From Pseudomonadota bacterium (GTDB taxonomy: Bacteria; Pseudomonadota; Gammaproteobacteria; Burkholderiales; Burkholderiaceae_C): a stretch of DNA of 49,465 nucleotides. The DNA is taken from the NCBI GenBank assembly GCA_029780695.1, contig JAKOYD010000011.1, positions 1-49,465 of the forward strand, given 5' to 3'. This document shows, piece after piece, positions 42,585 through 49,465 of this stretch. Made by a program: the position numbers and the translations under genes. Positions within the stretch are counted from its first letter, which is position 1, and each line of letters starts with the position of its first letter. The notes beneath the pieces were generated by a model. The model did not search any database, had not been told where the DNA came from, and saw only the letters and a program-made list of their open reading frames with translations.

Positions 42585-44153
42585 TCAGTGCGCATGCGCC
42601 TCCTCTCGGCCAAGTTCCATCGCCTGCAAATGCTGCTGCACATCGCCATGCCACAGCCCGCTCATCCACTCGCCGATGCGCTCCACCGTGGCGTGCTTGC
42701 GATGCACCGAGGGCGAGAGTTGCCCCTTGGCCATCACGTGCAGGCGGTCGCTCAGCTCGAACAATTCGTCCAACTCTTCGCTGACCACCAGCACGGCGCA
42801 ACCCGCGTCGCGCAGCGCCAGAATTTCGGCGCGGATCTGCGCCGCCGCGCCCACGTCCACGCCCCAGGTGGGTTGCGAGACGATCAGCAGCGTCGGCTCG
42901 GCGTCGATCTCGCGCCCCATGATGAACTTCTGCAAGTTGCCGCCCGACAGCGAGCGCGCCGGTGCGTGCGGCCCGGCCGCTTTCACCTTGAAGCGGTCGA
43001 TGATGCCCACCGCCTGATCCCGCAGCTGGCCGGTGCGCAGCCAGCCCATGGCGCCCACCGCTTCGCGCCGCGTCAGCAGCAGGTTGTGCGCCAGGCCCAG
43101 TTCGGGCACGGCGCCACGGCCCAGCCGCTCTTCGGGCACAAAGTGCAGCCCCAGCGCGCGGCGGCGCCCGGGCGGCAGCCTGCCAGCGGGGTGGTTGGCG
43201 ATCACGATGGATTCGGGCGGCGCGCGCTGGTCTTCGCCCGACAGTGCAAACAGCAATTCGCGCTGGCCGTTGCCCGACACGCCGGCGATGCCGACCACCT
43301 CGCCAGCGCGCACCTGCATCGACACATCCACCAGGTCAACGCCAAAGGGCGATTCGCGCGCCAGGTCAAGCCGCTGTACGTTCAGCACTACCTCGCCCGG
43401 CGTGCGGTCGTGGTGCGCCAGCGCGGGCGGCTCGGCGCCGATCATCAGGCGGCTCAGGCTGGCATTGCTTTCCTGGCGCGGGTCGCAGGTGCCCGTGACG
43501 CGGCCGCCGCGCATCACCGTGCAGGCGGTGCACAGCGCGCGAATCTCGTGCAGCTTGTGGCTGATGTAGAGGATGCTGCAGCCTTCGGCCGCCAACTGGC
43601 GCAGCGTGACGAAGAGCTTGTCGACCGCCTGCGGCGTCAGCACCGACGTCGGCTCGTCCAGAATCAACAGGCGCGGTTGCGTCAGCAGCGCGCGGATGAT
43701 TTCCACCCGCTGCATTTCGCCCACGCCCAGGGTGTGCACGGGCCGCGCCGGGTCCACGTCCAGGCCGTAGGCGCCGGCCACTTCGGCGATGCGCCGCGTC
43801 ACTTCGGAGAGCGACAGCGATTTGTCGAGCCCCAGCCACACGTTCTCGGCCACGCTCAGCGTTTCGAACAGGCTGAAGTGCTGAAACACCATGGCGATGC
43901 CGAGCTGCCGCGCCTCCTGCGGGTTGCGGATGTGCATAGGCTGGCCGTCGAAGCGCGCCTCGCCGGCGTCGGGCTTGACGGCGCCGTAGATGATCTTCAT
44001 CAGCGTGCTCTTGCCGGCGCCGTTTTCACCCAGCACGGCGTGCACTTCGCCCGGCTGCACGGTCAGCGACACGCCGTCGTTGGCGACGACGCCCGGATAG
44101 CGCTTGGTGATGCCTGTGAGCTGCAGGCGGGGCGGTTCAGGGTTCGGGGTCAA
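42585..44153 (-). CDS. ABC transporter ATP-binding protein, fused double NBD
   Basis: 522 aa from a TTG start. Two nucleotide-binding domains in one chain, as in NupO and sugar-type ABC ATPases. The first has Walker A GENGAGKST (42-50), signature LGVGEMQRV and Walker B LLILDEPTS; the second has the degenerate GVSGNGQREL, signature LSGGNLQK and LLIVSQPTWGVDVG in place of the usual DEPT. There is no in-frame ATG at the 5' end: TTG 44153 has AGAGG just before it, and TTG 44207 is an alternative adding 18 residues. Divergent from xdhA. Confidence 0.9.
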   Translation of the reverse strand: MTPNPEPPRLQLTGITKRYPGVVANDGVSLTVQPGEVHAVLGENGAGKSTLMKIIYGAVKPDAGEARFDGQPMHIRNPQEARQLGIAMVFQHFSLFETLSVAENVWLGLDKSLSLSEVTRRIAEVAGAYGLDVDPARPVHTLGVGEMQRVEIIRALLTQPRLLILDEPTSVLTPQAVDKLFVTLRQLAAEGCSILYISHKLHEIRALCTACTVMRGGRVTGTCDPRQESNASLSRLMIGAEPPALAHHDRTPGEVVLNVQRLDLARESPFGVDLVDVSMQVRAGEVVGIAGVSGNGQRELLFALSGEDQRAPPESIVIANHPAGRLPPGRRRALGLHFVPEERLGRGAVPELGLAHNLLLTRREAVGAMGWLRTGQLRDQAVGIIDRFKVKAAGPHAPARSLSGGNLQKFIMGREIDAEPTLLIVSQPTWGVDVGAAAQIRAEILALRDAGCAVLVVSEELDELFELSDRLHVMAKGQLSPSVHRKHATVERIGEWMSGLWHGDVQQHLQAMELGREEAHAH

Positions 44154-44203
44154 GCGAGCCTCTGGTCGGCGTGATGCGGTCGTGGTGTGGTTATGTGGGT
44201 AGA

Positions 44204-44279
44204 GCAAGCCAGCGGCGGCGGCACGTGGCGTGACCGGGAGAACCGGTCAGCCCTGCCGGCGTGTCACGGCCCGGCTTGC
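44204..44279 (+). promoter_or_regulatory. structured leader or operator before xdhA
   Basis: GCAAGCC (44204-44210) and GGCTTGC (44273-44279) close a region that contains a hairpin GGC-G-TGACCGG / CCGGTCA-GCC (44227-44252) with a GAGAA loop. CGTGAC (44229-44234) is also an exact complement of GTCACG (44263-44268), so two folds compete for the same TGAC. The perfect dyad TGACCGG-N5-CCGGTCA could alternatively be a repressor site for the divergent transporter and xdh genes. Confidence 0.55.
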
Positions 44280-44310
44280 AAGCGGGTGGTTTCGGACCAT
44301 ACTTGGCCCC

Positions 44311-45789
44311 ATGAGCCCAGGTGCCCTCCGCTTCGTCCACCGCGACGCCGTCGTCGCGCTGGACAATGTACCACCCGACCGCACCCTGCTGGACTTGCTG
44401 CGCGAGGATTTGCACTGCACGGCGGTCAAGGAGGGCTGCGCCAGCGGCGACTGCGGCGCCTGCACGGTGACGCTGGCCGAGCCGAGCGCGGATGGCCGCC
44501 TGCGCTACCGGGCCATCAACAGCTGCATCCGGCTGGCGCACGGCGTGCATGGCATGGCCGTCTTTACCGCCCAGGACATCGCGGCCGCCGACGGCACGCT
44601 GCACCCGGCGCAGCGCGCCATGCTGGCATGCCACGGCTCGCAATGCGGCTTTTGCACGCCGGGTTTCGTGATGAGCCTGTTTGCCCTGCGGCAGAACCAG
44701 CGCGGCCAGCCGGTGTCGCGTCCGCAGGCGCTGCACGCGCTGTCCGGCAACCTGTGCCGATGCACGGGCTACCGGCCGATTCTGGATGCCGCGCAGACCA
44801 TGCACCACTGGCCCGACGTACCCATCGATGAGGCCAGTTTGCTGCAAAAGTTGCAGCATATAACGCAGGATGGACAAGAGGTGGCGGCCGATTCGGTGCC
44901 CAATTTTCCGGCGCCGGCGTACGCGCGCCCCGCCACGCTGGCCCAACTGCTGGCGCTGCGTGCCGCGCAACCGCACGCGCTGCTGGCCGCGGGCACCACC
45001 GATGTGGGGCTGTGGGTGACCAAGCAGCATCGGCGCTTCGGCCAGATCATCGACGTGACCCGCGTGGCTGAGTTGCGGCGCGTCGAACGGGGTACGCAGT
45101 CGCTGTCGATTGGCGCCGCCGTGCCCTTGACCGAGTCCTTCGACGCATTGGCCGCCGAGCGCCCGCAACTCCAGCCCTTCTTCGACCGCTTCGCCGGCCT
45201 GCCCGTGCGCGAAAGCGGCACGCTGGGCGGCAACGTGGCCAACGGCTCGCCGATTGGCGACAGCATGCCGCTGCTGATTGCGCTGGGCGCTTCGCTGGTG
45301 CTGGCGAGCACGCGCGGCGAACGCACGCTGCCGATCGAAGACTTCTACCTCGCCTACCGCAAGACGGCGCTGGCGCCGGGCGAAGTGCTGGCGCGCATCG
45401 ACGTGCCCTTGCCCACGGCCGATGAATGGCTGCGCGCCGACAAGATCAGCAAACGCTTTGAAGACGACATCTCTGCCGTTTGCCTGGCGGTGGGTTTGCA
45501 GGTCGAAGATGGCGTGATCCGCAGCGCGCGCATCGGAGCGGGCGGCGTGGCCGCCGTGCCGTCACGCGCTACAAAAACAGAAGCTGCCCTGGCAGGTCAG
45601 CCGTGCGCTGAAGCCACTTTTGATGCCGCAGCCCGCGTGCTCGAAGCCGAATTCGAACCGCTCAGCGACATGCGCGCCAGCGCCGCCTATCGCCGCGCCG
45701 TGCTCGGCAAACTGCTGCGCCGAGGCTGGCAGCAATCGCAACCCGGCGCGGTTGCGCTGGCCGACTTGACCGTGGAGCCACTGACATGA
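44311..45789 (+). CDS. xdhA: xanthine dehydrogenase small subunit
   Basis: 492 aa. Iron-sulfur and FAD subunit of molybdenum xanthine dehydrogenase; it passes electrons from XdhB to NAD. Plant-type [2Fe-2S] cysteines 43, 48, 51 and 72; second cluster cysteines 112, 115, 149 and 151 (CGFC ... CRC). The FAD-binding domain follows from about 200 (LLAAGTTDVGLW, GNVANGSPIGD). A repeat-derived segment lies at 45568-45625 (residues about 420-439) before the C-terminal domain. The stop overlaps a small gene's start as ATGA (45786-45789). ATG 44311 is preceded by only weak ribosome binding sequence. Confidence 0.96.
   Translation: MSPGALRFVHRDAVVALDNVPPDRTLLDLLREDLHCTAVKEGCASGDCGACTVTLAEPSADGRLRYRAINSCIRLAHGVHGMAVFTAQDIAAADGTLHPAQRAMLACHGSQCGFCTPGFVMSLFALRQNQRGQPVSRPQALHALSGNLCRCTGYRPILDAAQTMHHWPDVPIDEASLLQKLQHITQDGQEVAADSVPNFPAPAYARPATLAQLLALRAAQPHALLAAGTTDVGLWVTKQHRRFGQIIDVTRVAELRRVERGTQSLSIGAAVPLTESFDALAAERPQLQPFFDRFAGLPVRESGTLGGNVANGSPIGDSMPLLIALGASLVLASTRGERTLPIEDFYLAYRKTALAPGEVLARIDVPLPTADEWLRADKISKRFEDDISAVCLAVGLQVEDGVIRSARIGAGGVAAVPSRATKTEAALAGQPCAEATFDAAARVLEAEFEPLSDMRASAAYRRAVLGKLLRRGWQQSQPGAVALADLTVEPLT
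45568..45625 (+). repeat. dispersed short palindromic repeat inside xdhA, copy 9
   Basis: GCTACAAAAACAGAAGCTGC then GGCAGGTCAGCCGTGCGCTG and AAGCCACTTTTGATG matches the family pattern (A-rich start, AGCTGC core, return arm, GCC-ACTTTTGAT). It is translated in frame within the CO-dehydrogenase-flavoprotein-like C-terminal region. Confidence 0.55.
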
Positions 45790-45950
45790 CCCAGCACACC
45801 CCCATGCCCTTGCCCGGCCAGGAGCCGCCGGTGAAAGACCCCGATCCGTTCGCGCCGCCCGCGCCGGTGGACGACCCCGGCACGCCGCCGTTGCCGCGCC
45901 GCGATCCGGGCGACGGCGTGCCCATCGAAGACCCCAAGCCTTTGCCATGA
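45786..45950 (+). CDS. 54-aa proline-rich small protein between xdhA and xdhB
   Basis: 54 aa. ATG 45786 overlaps the xdhA stop (ATGA) and its own stop overlaps the xdhB start (ATGA, 45947-45950), so translation of all three is coupled. About one third of residues are proline, in PPxPxxDP-type repeats, with many acidic residues and no hydrophobic segment; likely disordered. Xanthine dehydrogenase operons usually place xdhA directly next to xdhB. The double overlap supports real translation; no function is known. It might only serve to carry ribosomes from xdhA to xdhB. Confidence 0.65.
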   Translation: MTQHTPMPLPGQEPPVKDPDPFAPPAPVDDPGTPPLPRRDPGDGVPIEDPKPLP

Positions 45951-48559
45951 ACGACCGCGCTGCCGCAGCCCACAACGACGCGCCTGTGAGCCGCGACGCC
46001 GGCAGCAGCGGCACGCCCGCGACGGTGCCTGAAGACCTGCACGGCGCACCAGTGGCCGCGGCGACTGCACGGCCACCTGCCCACGCCCCCGCCTGCGGCA
46101 GCTCGCCCCCGCACGAAAGCGCCCGCGCGCAATTGCTGGGCGGGGCGCCCTACGTCGACGATCTGCCCGAGCCGCGCGGCACATTGCACGCGGCGCCCAT
46201 CCTCTCGCCCGTCGCGCACGGCACGCTCAAGGGCATCGATGCGAGCGCGGCGCGTGCCATGACTGGGGTTCGTGCTCTCATTACCGCAGCAGACATTCCG
46301 GGCGACCCGGTGCTGGCCACTTTCGTGCACGACGAGCCAGTGTTTGCCACGGACGTGGTGCAGCACGTCGGCCAGGTCGTCGGCCTGATCGTCGCCGACA
46401 CCGTGCAGGCGGCGCGCCATGCCGCGCGTCAGGTGCAGCTCGACATCGCGCCGCTGCCGCCCATCCTGACCATCGAACAGGCCATGGCCGCGCAGAGCTT
46501 TGTGCTGCCCACGGTGACCGTGACGCGTGGCGACCCGCCCGCCGCGCTGGCCGCGTCGCCGCACCGCTTGCAGGGCCAGTTCGCCGTCGGCGGACAAGAA
46601 CACTTTTACCTGGAAGGACAGATTGCGCTGGCCGTACCGCGCGAGCAGGACCAGTGGCACATCACCAGCAGCACGCAGCATCCTGGCGAGGTGCAGCATT
46701 GGGTGGCGCACGCGCTGGGCATTGCCAGCCACCGCGTCACGGTGGAATGCCGGCGCATGGGCGGCGGCTTTGGCGGCAAGGAGACGCAGGCCGGCCACAT
46801 GGCCGTGTGGGCGGCGCTGGCCGCTCTTAAAACAAGAGCACCGGTGAAGCTGCGGCTGGACCGCGACGACGACTTCCTCATCACCGGCAAGCGGCACCCG
46901 TTTGCGTACGACTACGACGTGGGTTTTGATGACGCAGGCCGCATCACCGCTTTGCAGCTCGACATGATGGCCAACTGCGGCTTCAGCGCCGACTTGAGCG
47001 GCCCGGTGTGCGACCGAGCGGTGTTCCATGCCGACAACGCGTATTTTTTGAGCGACGTGGTCATCCGCAGTTACCGCTGCAAGACCCATCTGCAAAGCCA
47101 CACCGCCTTTCGCGGCTTCGGTGGCCCGCAGGGCGTGATCGTCATCGAGACGATTCTGGGCGACATCGCGCGCGCGCTGGGCAAGGACGCGCTGGACGTG
47201 CGGATGGTGAATCTGTACGACGGGCGGACTTCACCCCCTCCCCCGCTGGGGGAGAGCAGGGGTGAGGGCCGAGCCGCTTCCTTCGCGACCGCTCAGCCCC
47301 TCACCCCCACCCTCTCCCCAGCGGGGCGAGGGAGCAATACCGACGCAGCGCCGGACTCACTCCCTCTCCCGCCTGCGGGAGAGGGCAGGGGTGAGGGTGC
47401 GGCGCCCGAGCGCCGCGACACCACCCCCTACCAAATGCGGGTCGAAGACAACATCCTCCCCGATTTGCTCCCAAAACTAGAGCTGCTTGCGCAGTACCGA
47501 CGGCGGCAAGAGGCCATTTCAGCTTGGAATTCAAACAACCAGCACCTCAAGCGCGGCATCGCCATCACCCCCGTCAAGTTCGGCATCAGCTTCACCGCCA
47601 CCCTGTTCAACCAGGCCGGCGCGCTGGTGCATGTCTACACCGACGGAAGCGTGCAGGTGAACCACGGCGGCACCGAAATGGGCCAGGGCCTGCACACCAA
47701 GGTGGCGCAAATCGTGGCCGACGAGCTGGGTGTGCCCCTGCACCGCGTGCTGGTGACGGCCAGCGACACCAGCAAGGTGCCCAACGCCAGCGCCACCGCC
47801 GCCAGCAGCGGCACCGACCTGAACGGACGCGCCGCCCAATACGCTGCGCGCAACGTGCGCGACAACCTGGCCTCGTTCGTGTGCGGCCTGGACGGCTGCG
47901 GCGCAGGCGCGATCCGGTTTGCAGGCGGCCAGGTGATCTCGCCCAAGACGGTGCGCAGTTTTGAAGAGGTGGTGCAGGCCGCGTACGCCAACCGCATCCA
48001 GCTGTGGAGCGACGGCTTTTACCGCACGCCCAAGATCCACTACGACAAGACGACCCTCACGGGCCGGCCGTTCTATTACTTTGCCTACGGTGCCGCCTGC
48101 ACCGAGGTGGCCATCGACACCCTGACCGGCGAGAGCCGCGTGCTAAAGGTTGACATCCTGCACGACGTGGGCCACAGCATCAACCCGGCCATCGACGTGG
48201 GCCAGATCGAGGGTGGGTTTGTGCAGGGCATGGGCTGGCTGACGACCGAGCAGCTGGTGTGGAACGACAAGGGTTATCTGGCCACTCACGCCCCCAGCAC
48301 TTACAAGATTCCTGCCACGGGCGACATCCCGGCGCACTTCAACGTCCACCTGTGGCCCGAGGCGAATCGGGAGGACAACGTGGGCGGCAGCAAGGCGGTG
48401 GGGGAGCCGCCGTTCATGCTGGCGATCAGTGTGTATGAGGCGCTGCGCAATGCGGTGGCAGCGGGGCGTAGGGGCGTGGATGCTGCGGAGCCAGTGGTGT
48501 TGGCTGCACCGGCGACTGCGGAGAATGTGCTGAAGGCGTTGGGACGGTTGGGAGAGTGA
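45947..48559 (+). CDS. xdhB: xanthine dehydrogenase large (molybdopterin) subunit, with in-frame repeat insertion
   Basis: 870 aa. Molybdopterin subunit that hydroxylates hypoxanthine and xanthine. Cofactor and substrate motifs are intact: GGGFGGKE, FRGFGGPQG, NHGGTEMGQGLHTK, and the catalytic glutamate 820 in KAVGEPPFM. Without the insertion it would be about 808 aa, near the size of Rhodobacter XdhB plus a 45-residue Ala/Pro-rich N-terminal extension. Residues about 427-488 (47225-47410) are translated REP-like palindromes, interrupting the expected NLYDG-RDTTPYQMRVED junction without a stop or frameshift. The usual maturation gene xdhC does not follow. Confidence 0.93.
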   Translation: MNDRAAAAHNDAPVSRDAGSSGTPATVPEDLHGAPVAAATARPPAHAPACGSSPPHESARAQLLGGAPYVDDLPEPRGTLHAAPILSPVAHGTLKGIDASAARAMTGVRALITAADIPGDPVLATFVHDEPVFATDVVQHVGQVVGLIVADTVQAARHAARQVQLDIAPLPPILTIEQAMAAQSFVLPTVTVTRGDPPAALAASPHRLQGQFAVGGQEHFYLEGQIALAVPREQDQWHITSSTQHPGEVQHWVAHALGIASHRVTVECRRMGGGFGGKETQAGHMAVWAALAALKTRAPVKLRLDRDDDFLITGKRHPFAYDYDVGFDDAGRITALQLDMMANCGFSADLSGPVCDRAVFHADNAYFLSDVVIRSYRCKTHLQSHTAFRGFGGPQGVIVIETILGDIARALGKDALDVRMVNLYDGRTSPPPPLGESRGEGRAASFATAQPLTPTLSPAGRGSNTDAAPDSLPLPPAGEGRGEGAAPERRDTTPYQMRVEDNILPDLLPKLELLAQYRRRQEAISAWNSNNQHLKRGIAITPVKFGISFTATLFNQAGALVHVYTDGSVQVNHGGTEMGQGLHTKVAQIVADELGVPLHRVLVTASDTSKVPNASATAASSGTDLNGRAAQYAARNVRDNLASFVCGLDGCGAGAIRFAGGQVISPKTVRSFEEVVQAAYANRIQLWSDGFYRTPKIHYDKTTLTGRPFYYFAYGAACTEVAIDTLTGESRVLKVDILHDVGHSINPAIDVGQIEGGFVQGMGWLTTEQLVWNDKGYLATHAPSTYKIPATGDIPAHFNVHLWPEANREDNVGGSKAVGEPPFMLAISVYEALRNAVAAGRRGVDAAEPVVLAAPATAENVLKALGRLGE
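47225..47410. repeat. cluster of three REP-like palindromes inside xdhB
   Basis: Units at 47230-47269 (CTCCCCCGCTGGGGGAG stem), 47295-47334 (type 1, CCCCTCACCCCCACCCTCTC) and 47355-47401 (type 2 inverted, CTCTCCCGCCTGCGGGAGAG). All three are read through in the xdhB frame, giving Pro/Gly/Arg-rich sequence foreign to the enzyme family. Confidence 0.9.
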
Positions 48560-48566
48560 TGCTTTT

Positions 48567-48618
48567 GGCTGTTGGCGCTAGTGGGATATGCGCTGGTAGC
48601 TATCAATTTTGAATCGAC
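48567..48618 (-). repeat. dispersed short palindromic repeat, copy 10 (left of an inverted pair)
   Basis: Reverse complement reads AATTGATAGCTACCAGCGCA then TATCCCACTAGCGCC. It shares CGCATATCCCACTAGCG with the direct-strand copy at 49186-49241; the two bracket about 570 bp. Confidence 0.75.
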
Positions 48619-48652
48619 CTCCCTGTTCGTCGATTGATGTGCCGGTGTGACT

Positions 48653-49160
48653 GCATGCCTCGGTTGAGGGCGGAGGCCGGGAGTCGCCCGGCAGGCGAGT
48701 CCCTTTCTTTCGCGTCGCCGAAAGAAAGGAACCAAAGAAAGGGCGACCCCACTGTCTGCGTCCCCTGCGCTTCGCTTCGGGGCAACCTGTGGTGCTCGGG
48801 TTTGGCGGGGTCTCGCTCGAACTCGCTCCGTTTCACTTCGCTCAGACAATCGCGAGCCCTGATCCGCCAAACCCTGCGCTCCTCGGCGCATCCAGAGGGG
48901 CAAGGGAGCAGAACATCCACACGGGCCATCGCTGCGCTCGGCCCCAACTCGCGGGCGCAAGCGCCACGCGCTGCGCAGGCGCGGCCGAGCGCAGCGATGG
49001 CCCGTGTGGCTGTTCGGCTGTTGGATGTTTGGCTCCCCACCCCTGCTGGCTGCGCAGACTGGGGGTCGCCTTTCTTTTGGGTACTTTTCTTTGGCGAAGC
49101 AAAGAAAAGTACCTCGCCCGCCGGGGCGACTCCCGGCCTCCGCCCTGAACCGAGGCATGC
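48653..49160. repeat. nested giant palindrome
   Basis: Outer arms of about 105 nt (48653-48757 and 49056-49160) begin GCATGCCTCGGTTGAGGGCG and its mirror; each arm also contains its own hairpin (CTTTCTTTCG...CGAAAGAAAG and TACTTTTCTTT...AAAGAAAAGTA). Inside lies a perfect 27-bp pair at 48917-48943 and 48983-49009. No gene is supported here; with copies 10 and 11 this accounts for the 687 bp between xdhB and the GGDEF gene. Confidence 0.88.
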
Positions 49161-49185
49161 GGTTCAATCAGCACACAAAAACCAA

Positions 49186-49241
49186 CACTACAAAATCAAT
49201 AGCAACCACCGCATATCCCACTAGCGGATCCAGCCAAAAGC
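49186..49241 (+). repeat. dispersed short palindromic repeat, copy 11 (right of an inverted pair)
   Basis: CTACAAAATCAATAGCAACC then ACCGCATATCCCACTAGCGG. Inverted relative to copy 10 on the other side of the giant palindrome. Ends six bases short of the GGDEF gene stop codon. Confidence 0.75.
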
Positions 49242-49246
49242 CCCGC

Positions 49247-49465
49247 TCAAACAGGCCCGAAAGCCATCCGCCCCGAAGAAGTGACCGACGCATCCCTCGC
49301 ATGCCGCGTCTCCACCCGATTGCGCCCCGCCCGCTTCGCGTCATAACAAGCCATGTCCGCCGCATACAACACCGACGGCACATCCTGCAAGCTGGCATCG
49401 AGCACCACCAGCCCAATACTCACCCCCAGCGTAAAACTGCGCCCCTGGTACGACGGCTCCCACGC
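49247..49465 (-). CDS. diguanylate cyclase (GGDEF) C-terminal fragment, cut by window
   Basis: The last 72 codons of a gene that begins outside the window; stop TGA at 49249-49247. The sequence FTLGVSIGLVVLD and YAADMACYDAKRAGRNRVE is the conserved C-terminal end of GGDEF domains, which make cyclic di-GMP. The active-site GGDEF motif itself lies upstream and cannot be checked, so activity is unknown. A short Ser/Arg-rich tail follows the domain. Confidence 0.88.
   Translation of the reverse strand, partial: AWEPSYQGRSFTLGVSIGLVVLDASLQDVPSVLYAADMACYDAKRAGRNRVETRHARDASVTSSGRMAFGPV

Noticed and set aside
42414..44174. A 586-codon plus-strand frame opposite the ABC ATPase
   Set aside because: Antisense shadow; the opposite strand has clear ABC motifs.
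48634..49224. Overlapping open frames on both strands within the giant palindrome
   Set aside because: All are made of palindrome sequence and mirror one another; none has a domain or a ribosome binding site.

Overview
The window is a GC-rich betaproteobacterial chromosome segment, most likely from the family Comamonadaceae (order Burkholderiales). The reasons are the 16S/23S sequence style, the 16S-tRNA-Ala-tRNA-Ile-23S-5S order, gene neighbourhoods typical of that family (tlpA-like/accB/accC/prmA/DUF3426/PfkB kinase; pilS-pilR-ampD beside ypjD and ffh), and abundant short palindromic repeats of the kind seen in these genomes. The genus cannot be fixed from what is visible, though the 16S looks Ottowia-like. 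The window begins inside 16S and ends inside a GGDEF gene, so both edges are cut.

Layout. 1-4982: rRNA operon (3' part of 16S, tRNA-Ala(TGC), tRNA-Ile(GAT), 23S, 5S, terminator). 5.0-9.9 kb: tldD; an aromatic-amino-acid attenuator and aroG (DAHP synthase); a small unknown gene; mpl (murein recycling) on the other strand. 10-18.3 kb: fatty-acyl-CoA synthetase, then a forward run with an unknown protein, a TlpA-like thioredoxin, accB, accC, prmA, a DUF3426 zinc-ribbon membrane protein and a PfkB kinase. 18.4-23.5 kb: histone H1-like lysine-rich protein and the class Ia ribonucleotide reductase genes nrdA-nrdB behind two NrdR boxes. 23.5-28.4 kb: a reverse-strand, end-overlapping cluster ypjD, PP0621-like, pilS, pilR, ampD. 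28.6-35.7 kb: ffh, low-molecular-weight phosphatase, amtB behind a sigma-54 promoter, LysR regulator divergent from pirin, small GNAT, NlpC/P60 lipoprotein. 35.9-39 kb: metK (reverse) and two LpxL-like acyltransferases. 39-48.6 kb: a purine module, with a BMP-type nucleoside ABC transporter (reverse) divergent from xanthine dehydrogenase xdhA-(54-aa proline-rich protein)-xdhB (forward). 48.6-49.5 kb: a nested palindromic block and the end of a diguanylate cyclase gene.

Genes that act together: the BMP transporter imports purines or nucleosides and XdhAB oxidises hypoxanthine/xanthine; pilS-pilR is a sigma-54 two-component pair; AccB/AccC are subunits of acetyl-CoA carboxylase; NrdA/NrdB form ribonucleotide reductase; Mpl and AmpD both recycle murein peptides.

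Most notable non-coding or odd structure: (1) a leader peptide carrying Phe-Gly-Phe-Tyr-Phe-Trp-Phe followed by mutually exclusive antiterminator/terminator pairings before aroG; (2) a structured leader with alternative helices before xdhA; (3) a hairpin that hides the metK ribosome binding site; (4) REP-like palindromes inserted in frame in xdhB, adding about 62 residues; (5) an unlisted 54-codon gene joined by ATGA overlaps to xdhA and xdhB; (6) at least three families of dispersed palindromes, including inverted pairs that bracket 230-570 bp like miniature transposon ends, and copies that supply the ribosome binding site or in-frame codons of genes.
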